DNA of 64,000 nucleotides from contig CAJUNB010000008.1 of assembly GCA_910587635.1 (NCBI GenBank), positions 1 through 64,000 of the forward strand. The letters run 5' to 3'. The position numbers and the translations under genes were made by a program. Origin of the DNA: an uncultured Lachnospiraceae bacterium (GTDB lineage: Bacteria > Bacillota > Clostridia > Lachnospirales > Lachnospiraceae). Shown here in pieces: positions 51,283 through 59,911 of the stretch (position 1 is the stretch's first letter; each line of letters begins with the position of its first letter). The notes beneath the pieces are model-generated. The model saw only the letters and a program-made list of their open reading frames with translations. It made no database searches and was not told the origin of the DNA.

Positions 51283-52683
51283 TCACTCCATGGACTTCAA
51301 TATGCTTCTTGCCACGCTGATACCATTGGCGGACGCCTGCTGCAGTCCTCTTGTCACACCGGCGCCGTCTCCGATGGCACGCAGCCCTTTTATACTTGTT
51401 TCAAAATCTCTGTTTACCACCACTTTGTTGGAATAAAACTTCACTTCCACCCCGTAGAGCAATGTCTCTTCCGACGCGATACCCGGCGTCACCTTATCCA
51501 GCGCCAGTATCATTTCCTCAATATCTACCATAATTCTGTGAGGGAATACAAGAGACAGATCTCCCGGCACCGCATCTTTCAGCGTCGGCATCAGATTGTT
51601 CCGGCAGAGCCTCTCTTCCGTTGTTCTCCTGCCCCTTCTGAAATCTCCGAATGTCTGTACCAATATCTTTCCGCCGCAGAGCATATTCGAAAGCTCCGCT
51701 ATTTTTTTACCGTATTCGATTGGTGTCTTAAAGGGCTTCGTGAAGTTTTTGGAAACAAGGATGGCAAAATTTGTATTGTTTGTCTTATAGTCCTTTGCCT
51801 TATAGGCGTGCCCGTTCACAACAGCCAGACCGCCTTCATAGTATTCCGTTGCCACTTCTCCCGAAGGATTGGTACAGAATGTCCGCACTTTATCATCAAA
51901 CGTGGGCGTATGGTAAATGAGCTTGGCCTCGTACAGATTCTCGTTCAGTGTCTGCATGATCTCATCCCGTACTTCCACCCGTACGCCGACATCCACCGTA
52001 CCCGGTGTCGTTTCAATACCGATCTCTTCACATTTGTCTTTGAACCAGTCCGCTCCTTCCCGGCCGACTGCGGAGACGATCTCTCTGGCATGCCATATAT
52101 CGCCTTTGTCTGTCTTCACACCAGTAGCAACACCATCTTCTAAAAGGATCTCTGTCACCATCGTATTGAAATGCATCTCCACTCCCTGCTCCTGCAGATG
52201 ACTCTGGAGTTTGGAATAGATCTTATAGCCCTCCTCGGTACCCAGGTGTCTGATAGGACATTCCACCAGTTTCAAATTGGCATTGATTGCCTTACGCCTG
52301 ATTTCCCGCACTTCCGCTTCTTTGTCCATACCGTATACGCTTGTATCTGCTCCAAACTTCAGATAAATATCGTCCGATTCCCGGAGCAGCCTTGTCGTCT
52401 CTTCATATCCCAGGATATTAGGCAGATTGCCTCCTACATCCGGCGACAGGGAAAGCTTCCCGTCCGAAAATGCCCCTGCCCCTGCAAATCCCGTCGTAAT
52501 AGAACAGGGTTTGCATCCTACACATTTCTTTGTTTTCCTCTTTGGACATTCCCGCATCTCAATAGAACGGCCCTTCTCTATCATGATAACCTTCAAATCC
52601 GGTCTCTTTTCCATCAGCTCATAAGCACAGAAAATACCTCCCGGTCCGGCGCCGATAATGATCACATCCGCCTGATTTACCAT
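51283..52683 (-). CDS. NAD(P)/FAD-dependent dehydrogenase
   Basis: 466 residues. Rossmann motif IIGAGPGGIFCAYEL at the N-terminus, a four-Cys-type segment CPKRKTKKCVGCKPC near residue 50, and GDGAGVTRGLQQASANG at the FAD-binding end. This is the conserved family of uncharacterised FAD-dependent dehydrogenases of Firmicutes (COG2509-like). The Cys cluster may hold an iron-sulfur centre. Start ATG 52683 with AAAGGGG; the open frame upstream has no signal. Translationally coupled to the PrsA-like gene. Confidence 0.88.
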   Translation of the reverse strand: MVNQADVIIIGAGPGGIFCAYELMEKRPDLKVIMIEKGRSIEMRECPKRKTKKCVGCKPCSITTGFAGAGAFSDGKLSLSPDVGGNLPNILGYEETTRLLRESDDIYLKFGADTSVYGMDKEAEVREIRRKAINANLKLVECPIRHLGTEEGYKIYSKLQSHLQEQGVEMHFNTMVTEILLEDGVATGVKTDKGDIWHAREIVSAVGREGADWFKDKCEEIGIETTPGTVDVGVRVEVRDEIMQTLNENLYEAKLIYHTPTFDDKVRTFCTNPSGEVATEYYEGGLAVVNGHAYKAKDYKTNNTNFAILVSKNFTKPFKTPIEYGKKIAELSNMLCGGKILVQTFGDFRRGRRTTEERLCRNNLMPTLKDAVPGDLSLVFPHRIMVDIEEMILALDKVTPGIASEETLLYGVEVKFYSNKVVVNRDFETSIKGLRAIGDGAGVTRGLQQASANGISVARSILKSME

Positions 52684-52841
52684 ATATGATTCCCCTTTTC
52701 TCTTTATTATACCGCTTAGCGGCCAGATTCCATGATATGTGCTTCGCACATGTCAGATGCCCATTCGGGCGGGCTTTTACAATTATTATATCATGAAACA
52801 TATACTTTTCCTAGTCCGCAAACTGTCCATATTTTCCGGGC

Positions 52842-54290
52842 TCAGTTTTTATTTCTAATTTCAGCCGTCTGTTCCTCGTCCGCACAGATCCGTTCTATCT
52901 GTTTCAGTCCGGCATGGAGCAGCACCAGGATGACAATCCAGATAGTCACGATCAAGACCGCCATTTTTATACACGCATATTCCATACTTCCACCCATAAA
53001 CGGGCAATCCCATATCCCGTGAAGGATAACAGGAATCAGGAAAAACTTCTGGAACCGCCGGTTTGTCAGATTGCTTTTCGTCAGGGAACCGGCGCCTTTG
53101 ACAAGTACCAGCCCGGCCCCCGTTACCGCAGCCCAGGCCACATGACCGCCCAGAGAGGACCAGCCCCGCAAAAATAAAACCTCTGCCATCCTATCGATAC
53201 CTTTGTCAAATCCCCAGGCAACGCCAGCCTCAAATTGACGAAAGGCATATCCGGCAGTTTCAAAGACTGCAAAGCCGGCGCCCACCGACGCCCCTATCAG
53301 CATGCCATTCAATATATATTTCGGTTTCAATGCTTTCACAAATAAAATGATCGCCAGCAGCTTTCCGGTTTCTTCCACTACGCCCACGATAAATGCACCG
53401 ATATAATCCAGCTCGCCTACTGGAAATATCGTAAACAAAAACAACGTCAGTACAAGGGAAGCGGCGCCGCCAACAAAAAACATCTTTACTACCTCAAAAA
53501 TACTGATATTGCGCGGCGCATTGGTCTCAAACAGAAAAATAAGCACCGAAAAGGGCATTACAAGAGCGCCTATAAACATCAGCCCCGGCAGTGTGTTTGC
53601 ATTATAAAACTGCGCCGAACAAATATAGAGCAGACTATAGGAAACCAAAAGCGCCAGCCAGACACGGGAAAACAGCCATGGCTTAGGCCATGAAACGGCA
53701 ATCTCCGATTCCGCCGGCGTCGTTTTCAGTGTCCCTGCGATAAAGATCTCTTCGCTTTCTGCACGTGTATGCTTTTTGAATACGCTGGAAAATAAATCTC
53801 TCAGCTTTAAATCTACTGCACCGCTCCCACCCGCCATTTCGTTGATCTTGGATGTAAATGTATCCAGGCTGCCACGAAAAGCTTCTGCTGCCTGTTTTGA
53901 CAATGCCGCCAGCTGCTCGGCATCTATTTCCGCCACAGCCGGTGCCTTATCCGGCTTTTCTTCCACTGCCGCTTTTCCCCCATATTGGGCAGAGACACTC
54001 TCCTTCTCCAAATGTACCTGTCTTCCATATAATGTCTGGCACTTGTCACAGATAACGGAAGCATTGTCCCGTATTCCTTTGCAGAAAATGCAGTTCTGCG
54101 GAGGCGCTGCGCCGTACACCATTTTTTCCAGTTTCTTTGTATACCGTTCCCCCAGAGAAGTCTGAAACAGCCTTTCCTGCAATATTCTGTTATAGTTTTT
54201 TTCCACGTCCTCCCTGTTGTCATAATCCAGTGTATTATTCAATCTCAAGACCATCTCCAGGTCTTTTTTCATCCTCTGTCTCTCTTCCAC
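52842..54290 (-). CDS. PrsW-type intramembrane metalloprotease with N-terminal zinc ribbon
   Basis: About 480 residues. The N-terminal half is soluble with a CIFCKG...CDKC zinc ribbon. The C-terminal half has about eight transmembrane helices with the PrsW signature: VVEETGK (EExxK), GGHVAW and ILHGIWD (H-x3-D). PrsW family members cut membrane proteins such as anti-sigma factors (site-1 cleavage of RsiW). Start is uncertain: GTG 54290 follows GGAG by 8 bases; TTG 54371 and ATG 54272 are alternatives. It faces an XRE gene. Confidence 0.8.
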   Translation of the reverse strand: MEERQRMKKDLEMVLRLNNTLDYDNREDVEKNYNRILQERLFQTSLGERYTKKLEKMVYGAAPPQNCIFCKGIRDNASVICDKCQTLYGRQVHLEKESVSAQYGGKAAVEEKPDKAPAVAEIDAEQLAALSKQAAEAFRGSLDTFTSKINEMAGGSGAVDLKLRDLFSSVFKKHTRAESEEIFIAGTLKTTPAESEIAVSWPKPWLFSRVWLALLVSYSLLYICSAQFYNANTLPGLMFIGALVMPFSVLIFLFETNAPRNISIFEVVKMFFVGGAASLVLTLFLFTIFPVGELDYIGAFIVGVVEETGKLLAIILFVKALKPKYILNGMLIGASVGAGFAVFETAGYAFRQFEAGVAWGFDKGIDRMAEVLFLRGWSSLGGHVAWAAVTGAGLVLVKGAGSLTKSNLTNRRFQKFFLIPVILHGIWDCPFMGGSMEYACIKMAVLIVTIWIVILVLLHAGLKQIERICADEEQTAEIRNKN

Positions 54291-54453
54291 TTCCTTCTCT
54301 CCTTTTAGTACCCTCAGTGCATATGTCCCCTCATTCACTGAAAATATTTTTCTTAATTGTACTTTTAGCAATTCTTATAATCAATATCAACTTCTTTTAG
54401 TCTATTTTTAATTTTCTGACAATACAATATAATGAATAGGCAAGGAGAATCTT

Positions 54454-54792
54454 ATGAATCATTCCATCAACTACCCGGATATCGGCATCAGAATCCGCCG
54501 ACAGCGTGAATATGCCGGCATGACCCAGGAGCAGCTCGGCGAAGCATGCGGCCTGTCAGCCTCCTTTGTCGGCCATATTGAGCGGGGATCCCGCAAATTA
54601 TCCGTAGAAAGTCTTTATAAAGTAGCTTCCGTCCTGCATGTGAGTACGGATTATCTTCTTTTTGACCGTATGGTACAGGAGGCTTCCCTGCCTGTAGAAA
54701 TCTCCTCTCTGTTATCTGGACGCGATATGGAAAAGCGGCAGCACTTCTGGCGTCTTGCCAGAATTTTGGCCTGTCACATAGATGAACTATAA
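54454..54792 (+). CDS. XRE family transcriptional regulator
   Basis: 112 residues. Helix-turn-helix IRIRRQREYAGMTQEQLGEA with SASFVGHIERGSRKLSVESLYK (cited in part), typical SinR/Xre repressors. The remaining ~35 residues may form a dimerisation helix. AGGAG ribosome binding site; a TATAAT at -10 lies about 20 bases before the start region. It is divergent from the PrsW gene, sharing a short AT-rich promoter region, and followed by a terminator. Confidence 0.87.
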   Translation: MNHSINYPDIGIRIRRQREYAGMTQEQLGEACGLSASFVGHIERGSRKLSVESLYKVASVLHVSTDYLLFDRMVQEASLPVEISSLLSGRDMEKRQHFWRLARILACHIDEL

Positions 54793-54835
54793 AAACCCCG
54801 CCCGTGTATATTGTACAGCAGGCAGGGCTTTTTGT
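54791..54835. terminator. Terminator between XRE gene and kinase remnant
   Basis: AAAAACCCCGCC pairs with GGCAGGGCTTTTT with one bulge, loop of about 18 bases, then T-run. It can act for the plus-strand XRE gene and, in reverse, for the kinase remnant. Confidence 0.65.
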
Positions 54836-54844
54836 ACTGTGCTG

Positions 54845-56151
54845 TCAGTACACTTCCCAATTTCCATTTGCAAATCGATAAAAGACTATTCCCGTAAAGT
54901 CATAGACAAGCGGCCCATCCTGAATCGACGGCTCACACCCTGTCATAATAAGAGGCTGCGAACAGACAACGACATTTTCCTCATTCAGATACGCTACCCA
55001 GAAAATACTATATGCAGTAAGATAATAACTGTTTTCCGGCTGTGGTGTTTTGATATACTTACGCCACGCAAGAGTAATGAGAAGTTCTTCTGTCCCATCT
55101 CCGTCCAAATCAAAAAGGACGATTTCATACTGCGGACTGTATCCCTCGTTATCAAAGAAACTTTCAGTTCCTCCTTCCCCGTCCCGTGGTGCATAGATAT
55201 CTTCAAACAAAAATACATCCGTCATATCATTTTCCTGTGTGCACGAAAGGCTGAGGCAGTCCCCTTTCTGCTGACCGGCTACTGTCACTTCCCTGTTCTG
55301 TCCTATTCTCACCGAAAAGTCATATATTTCCTCCTCTTTCAGCAATATGGCAGGATATTCATACGGCTCCTGAAAATAGACGATCCTGTCATCAGCGTCC
55401 GTATTTGCCGCCAATTTTAGAAAAGTATCCGCTGTATCTTCTTTCCGGTGGGCACCGTCCCGCCCTGTTCCCCTTCCACCGGACATCTTAGGATAAGCAG
55501 GCATCCCACTCCACAGAGCTGTCAGCAGTAAAATGCTGGCAGTCGTCACCGCTGCCAGTATTTTACTCCTTTCCCGACGCTTCATATGCGCCAGTGCCGC
55601 TGCTGCCGTCTGGTAACGCCGTTTTGGGTCAAACTCTGTGCAGCGCCCGATCACTCGCCCGAGGCTTCCCGTATATCGCTTCTCTGTCGGAAATTTCCCC
55701 GTGGCCAGCACATGCAGAGTCACACCCATCGCATAAATATCTGTACGCTGATCAGACTGGGAAAAGCCAAACTGCTCCGGCGCCGCATACTCCCGGGAGC
55801 CCTTCGCTGTCGTATCGCCAGCCTTCTTTTCTGTGGCCAGGCGGGCAATATGAAAGTCGATCAGCTTTATCCTTCCCTGTCTGTCACCTCAGAAAGAGTC
55901 ACACCATCCACATATTCCTCTATCACATAAAAGTCTTCTCCACACAGAAACATATCATATACTGCCGCAATATTCGGATGATGTATATCCGCCAGCCTTT
56001 CGTAAACATTCCGGGAATATACGGAAAGTCTGCGCATAACAAATCTCTGTCCTGTCACCCTATCCTCTGTCAGCCACAGATTCCCTTTTTCATTAAACGT
56101 TTTCAGCTTACGATAACTTTCCAGCTTATATTCACTGATCGACTGAGACAT
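54845..56151 (-). pseudogene. Serine/threonine protein kinase, broken
   Basis: Two frames. The first (56151-55867) starts with ATG and gives the N-lobe, up to YVIEEYVDGVTLSEVTD, then stops. The sense resumes in another frame at GRIKLIDFHIARLA, continues through the activation loop (GSREYAAPEQFG) and helix F (QRTDIYAMGVTLHVLATGKFP, cited in part), then a transmembrane helix (ILAAVTTASILLLTAL) and a ~190-residue outer domain. About 45 residues with the HRD catalytic loop are missing, and DFG reads DFH. The kinase is dead by sequence. Confidence 0.8.
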
Positions 56152-56271
56152 CTTCCATATCCTCTTTCCTCAACTCTTCGTTGCGGTAATTCTCTTTCTT
56201 TGTTATGATGAAAGCAGCTCCCCCCCAGATATTTTCCTGTCAGATACCAGAATCCACAGAGGAACATTTTC

Positions 56272-56688
56272 ATGAAGAAAAACACCCAGGATCTTGTGAA
56301 CGAGATCGCCACAACTAAAAACATCTCTCAATATATGGACAGTAACCAGGAGGAATTTATTGATATACCACTACATGTACAATTAAAAAAACTGCTGGCA
56401 GATACCGGCGTCAGCGTTTCCCGGATTGTGGAAAAGTCCTGCCGGGGTGACTATGTCTATCAGGTGTTCCGGGGAATCAAAACACCTGGCAGAGATGTGC
56501 TTCTATGTATCGCCCTGGCAATGGAGCTGCCTCCCGAAGAAACAAACCATTTACTGCGCATCGCCCATATGTCCCTGTTGGATATCAGAAACCGGAGAGA
56601 TTCCATCATCCTCTTTGCCCTGAACCGGGCGCTGACAGTACCCGATACCAACGATATTTTATATGAATATCATCTGCCCTGTCTGTGA
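56272..56688 (+). CDS. HTH-like regulator divergent from the kinase remnant
   Basis: 138 residues. The central part (LHVQLKKLLADTGVSVSRIV with ALAMELPPEETNHLLRIA) looks like an XRE-type helix-turn-helix with a repressor-like helical tail. A protein of this kind is often seen next to Ser/Thr kinases of this family and probably belongs to the same module. AGAGGAA ribosome binding site. Divergent start from the kinase, ~120 bases apart. Its partner kinase is broken, so its present function is uncertain. Confidence 0.65.
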   Translation: MKKNTQDLVNEIATTKNISQYMDSNQEEFIDIPLHVQLKKLLADTGVSVSRIVEKSCRGDYVYQVFRGIKTPGRDVLLCIALAMELPPEETNHLLRIAHMSLLDIRNRRDSIILFALNRALTVPDTNDILYEYHLPCL

Positions 56689-56748
56689 ACATCCATCCTT
56701 CAGAGCAAGGGAAGCCCCCTGTCCCCTTCGCTTTTATCAGTTCGTCTC

Positions 56749-56965
56749 CTTAGTATTTCTTAGTGCTCCGTAAACTATCAGCAGTTTTCAGACATGGATA
56801 TCTGAAAAAGGCCCGTTCTTACCACCTGCCCGTGGCCGTCTGCATCCGGTATCTTTTTTGATATCGGGGCACTTGGAAATACAATGCCTGTAGTCTGGAA
56901 CTGGAACAGATAATTTGTACAATTTTACTGAGCAGCAAAAAAACAAGACCTTTTGACGCCGAACC
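56749..56965. repeat. Dispersed repeat, long copy (relative at 36341)
   Basis: Ends 56749-56794 and 56943-56965 match the fused copy at 36341-36407; the ~150 bases between are unique here. The element lies directly after the PHP gene, and no reading frame in it looks real. This ~300-base stretch (56689-56990) holds nothing else. Confidence 0.75.
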
Positions 56966-56997
56966 GTATAGGGAAGTACGAAGGAATTTCCTATACG
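56965..56997. repeat. Dispersed palindrome overlapping the PHP gene stop codon
   Basis: CGTATAGG/CCTATACG arms (56965-56972, 56990-56997), extended by GAA/TTT pairing. It is the same family as 13919 and 28970. The TAG stop of the PHP gene is part of this palindrome. Confidence 0.6.
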
Positions 56998-57752
56998 ATA
57001 AAAAGCCTCTCTCCACGGCTGTCAAACCAGTCCTCTCCATTTGTCAGAATATAATCTTCCTGATTTCTCACTGCCGATACAAAATCTTCACCGTCTTTCA
57101 GCTTCCGCCGGAAAGCCATCCCACCGCCCAGCAGCCTGGTAGTATGAATATCCGAACCTGCCGTCATCACCAGCCCGTGCTCCCTGGCGTAGGCCACAGC
57201 TCTGTCGTCAAAGGTCCTGTCGTTATGAGACAGGCTTCTGCTGTTGCTGTGAGTGGCATTGATCCCCTCCACACCGTCCACATGCGCCGGAAAGAGTCTG
57301 ATCTGTGGGATATAATATTCTTCCCGGAAAGGATGAGCATGGATGACAAGCCCGCCTCCTGCATGGACAAGGGCAAATTGCTCCTCAATAGAAGCATCCC
57401 ACAGCTCAGGATGTGCCAGCATCCACGCAGGTGATAATCCGAAGATCAGAAATTCCGTAGCCCTGTAGCCCGACTCCCAGCCGAAAAACACGTCCAGCCC
57501 GATGCGTTCTCCCACAGCCTTCGCTTTTTCATAACCTTTCGCAAACTGTTCCACAAATTTTTTCCAGGGAAGCCTTCTGTTTACAGCCGTATTGCCGCCC
57601 CAGTTGTGATCCGTCACAAAAATACCGGTATAGCCTGCTGCCTTGCAGGCCTTTGCCATCTCCTCGCCGCTGCAATGAGCACAGGCACTTCCCTCCATCG
57701 TATGCAAATGCGTTTCGTACAAATAAGGATATTCCTTCCTGTAATCCCTCAT
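56991..57752 (-). CDS. PHP domain metal-dependent phosphoesterase, second copy
   Basis: 253 residues. Motifs ETHLHTMEGSACAHCSG, FVTDHNWGG, GWESGY, IHAHPFR and TAGSDIHTT are metal-binding PHP motifs. The HxGSDxH end and the CAHC-type Cys in the first motif resemble PHP proteins near HisK-like enzymes. Substrate unknown. The last codons and stop come from a dispersed palindromic repeat. Followed upstream in the same strand by udk (29-base gap), so a shared transcript is likely. Confidence 0.85.
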   Translation of the reverse strand: MRDYRKEYPYLYETHLHTMEGSACAHCSGEEMAKACKAAGYTGIFVTDHNWGGNTAVNRRLPWKKFVEQFAKGYEKAKAVGERIGLDVFFGWESGYRATEFLIFGLSPAWMLAHPELWDASIEEQFALVHAGGGLVIHAHPFREEYYIPQIRLFPAHVDGVEGINATHSNSRSLSHNDRTFDDRAVAYAREHGLVMTAGSDIHTTRLLGGGMAFRRKLKDGEDFVSAVRNQEDYILTNGEDWFDSRGERLFIV

Positions 57753-57781
57753 CTTTGTTCTGCCTCTTTTATTCCTTTTTT

Positions 57782-58411
57782 CTATTCTGCCGCTTCCCCG
57801 TCCATAATCTTTTTCAGATAATTTTTCAGAATGGCCACAGCTACGTTATTTTTACCGCCCCTTGGAATGATCAGATCCGCATATTTCTTCGATGGTTCCA
57901 CGAACTGCTCATGCATCGGTTTTACAGTGCTGCGATATTGCCGGAGAACGGACTCCACACTCCTGCCACGCTCTGCCATATCCCTTGTAATTCTCCGCAT
58001 CAGCCGCTCGTCCGCATCCGTATCGACGAATATTTTCAGATCCATCAGATTGCGCAGTGCTTCCGACTCCAATATGAGAATGCCTTCCAGCATCAGTATT
58101 TTCTTCGGATACACTGTCACTGTCTCCTTTGCCCGGTTGTGATCGCTGTAGTCATATACAGGCCGCTCTATGACCTTCCCGCTCTTCAGCGCTATGACAT
58201 CCTCTATCATTCGTTCTGTATCAAAGGACCATGGATGATCGTAATTCAGTTTTTCCCGCTCTTCAAAGGGCATATTGTCATGAGCTTTATAATAACAGTC
58301 ATGTCCGATCAGCTCGATACCTTCGCCAAAATAGTTCTTAATGATCTGTACGATCGTCGTTTTGCCGGAGGCTGTCCCTCCTGCCACCCCAATTACATAC
58401 GTTCTGTCCAT
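57782..58411 (-). CDS. udk: Uridine kinase
   Basis: 209 residues, the uridine/cytidine kinase length. It phosphorylates uridine and cytidine with ATP or GTP in pyrimidine salvage. Walker A GVAGGTASGKTT near residue 8, then GHDCYYKAH and YDHPWSFDTERM, and a lid with VDTDADERLMRRI. Start ATG 58411 has AAAGGA seven bases before it; the open frame upstream is longer but unsupported. It precedes the PHP gene on the same strand. Confidence 0.94.
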   Translation of the reverse strand: MDRTYVIGVAGGTASGKTTIVQIIKNYFGEGIELIGHDCYYKAHDNMPFEEREKLNYDHPWSFDTERMIEDVIALKSGKVIERPVYDYSDHNRAKETVTVYPKKILMLEGILILESEALRNLMDLKIFVDTDADERLMRRITRDMAERGRSVESVLRQYRSTVKPMHEQFVEPSKKYADLIIPRGGKNNVAVAILKNYLKKIMDGEAAE

Positions 58412-58587
58412 TCCCATTTCCTTTCTTCTCTTCTGTTTGCCTACATTAAAACCCCATTCTTCCGCCACGGATCCTCTGCCGGAAACACGCGGATAATTTC
58501 CAATAGAGGGGCGAGTGTGAAAAGCTCTTATATTTGTGAATCGATACCCTCAGTGAACAAAACCTTTTGTCTGTCCCCTCCGATAGA

Positions 58588-58635
58588 ATAAAAGGATGTC
58601 CTGAAAGCCATAAAGACCAGCGGGCATCCTTTTAT
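58588..58635 (-). terminator. Intrinsic terminator after ilvE
   Basis: Minus strand: AAAAGGATG/CATCCTTTT (9 bp plus) with a ~25-base loop that adds GCC/GGC pairing, followed by TTTTATTC. It starts about 20 bases after the ilvE stop codon. Confidence 0.75.
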
Positions 58636-58654
58636 ACAGTGCCAATATACACTT

Positions 58655-59680
58655 CTATTTAATTTCCTGTATCCATCCTTCCGGTGCCTCAATACGTCCC
58701 ATCTGAATCCCTGTCAGTATATCATACAATTTCTTTGTTACCGGCCCCATGCCCGTCATACCGCTGGGCAGACAGATCTCCGTACCATGATCCACGATCT
58801 TTCCTACCGGGGAAATGACTGCAGCCGTACCGCAAAGTCCGCATTCTGCAAAGTCTTTCAACTCGTCTTTGTACACTTCTCTTTCCTCTGTCTCCAGACC
58901 CAGATATTCTTTCGCCACATGCATCAGAGACCGTCTCGTAATGGACGGCAGAATGCTGGGAGACTTGGGTGTCACTACCTTGTTATCCTTTGTGACAAAG
59001 ATGAAATTGGCTCCTCCTGTCTCCTCCACCTTTGTCCTGGTAGCTGCGTCCAGATACATATTCTCATCATACCCCTGTTTATGGGCATCTACAATTGCAT
59101 ACAGACTCATGGCATAGTTCAGCCCTGCCTTGATATGTCCCGTACCATTTGGCGCCGCCCTGTCAAAATCGCTGATACGAATCGTAAGGGGCTTCACGCC
59201 TCCTTTGAAATAGGGACCAACCGGTGTGGTGAAAATGCGGAACTGATATTCATCCGACGGTTTTACACCGATAACCGGTCCGCTGGCAAACATAAATGGT
59301 CTGATGTACAGTGTAGCTCCCATCCCATAAGGAGGTACATAGGCTTCATTTGCCTTTACTGTCTGGATCACAGCATCCACAAATTTCTCTTTCGGCAGCA
59401 CCGGCATTTCCAGCCGCCTGCAGGAATCCTCCATACGCTGTCCGTTCAGGTCAGGGCGAAAAGTAACGATACGTCCATCTTCCGTCGTATAGGCCTTCAG
59501 GCCTTCAAAACAGGACTGGGAATACTGCAAAACACCAGCACATTCGTTGATAATCACAGCCGCCTCTTCTGTCAGTCCGCCTTCTTCCCATACACCATTT
59601 TTATAGTTCGCTACAAAGCGTTTGTCAGTCTGGATATATTCAAATCCTAGGCCGGCCCAGTCAATATTTTTCTTTTCCAT
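58655..59680 (-). CDS. ilvE: Branched-chain amino-acid aminotransferase
   Basis: 341 residues, class IV PLP enzyme of the long (IlvE type II) group. Interconverts Leu, Ile, Val and their 2-oxo acids. The PLP lysine is in GHIKAGLNYAMSL, and YLDAATRTKVEETGGANFIFV (cited in part) is the signature PLP site; CFEGLKAY near the N-terminus is typical. GAGAGGAAA ribosome binding site upstream. It stands alone with its own terminator. Confidence 0.95.
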   Translation of the reverse strand: MEKKNIDWAGLGFEYIQTDKRFVANYKNGVWEEGGLTEEAAVIINECAGVLQYSQSCFEGLKAYTTEDGRIVTFRPDLNGQRMEDSCRRLEMPVLPKEKFVDAVIQTVKANEAYVPPYGMGATLYIRPFMFASGPVIGVKPSDEYQFRIFTTPVGPYFKGGVKPLTIRISDFDRAAPNGTGHIKAGLNYAMSLYAIVDAHKQGYDENMYLDAATRTKVEETGGANFIFVTKDNKVVTPKSPSILPSITRRSLMHVAKEYLGLETEEREVYKDELKDFAECGLCGTAAVISPVGKIVDHGTEICLPSGMTGMGPVTKKLYDILTGIQMGRIEAPEGWIQEIK

Positions 59681-59819
59681 GTCCTGTTTCCTCTCTTTCT
59701 GTTTCTGAACCTGTAACTTTTATCCTATATTATCATACGGAATCTGGAAAAAGTCAAGGTTCACCAGCCTTCTGTAAAATCTCTTGTTTTCTGGTAAATT
59801 ATCCTGACTGTTCAATCAG

Positions 59820-59848
59820 TTGATTTTAGATACTGCATCTATTATAAT
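59820..59848 (+). promoter_or_regulatory. Sigma-A promoter of the chemoreceptor gene
   Basis: TTGATT (59820-59825), 17-base spacer, perfect TATAAT (59843-59848), about 55 bases before the start codon. Confidence 0.75.
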
Positions 59849-59911
59849 AAAAACGAGGGCTATCCTGATAATAGCTTCTAAAAGAATTATTGCAATCGGA
59901 GGAATTTAAAA

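Noticed and set aside
51217..52143. 308-codon plus-strand frame opposite the FAD dehydrogenase gene
   Set aside because: No known motif and antisense to a strong gene.
57653..58591. 312-codon plus-strand frame opposite udk
   Set aside because: Antisense shadow; udk motifs are unambiguous.
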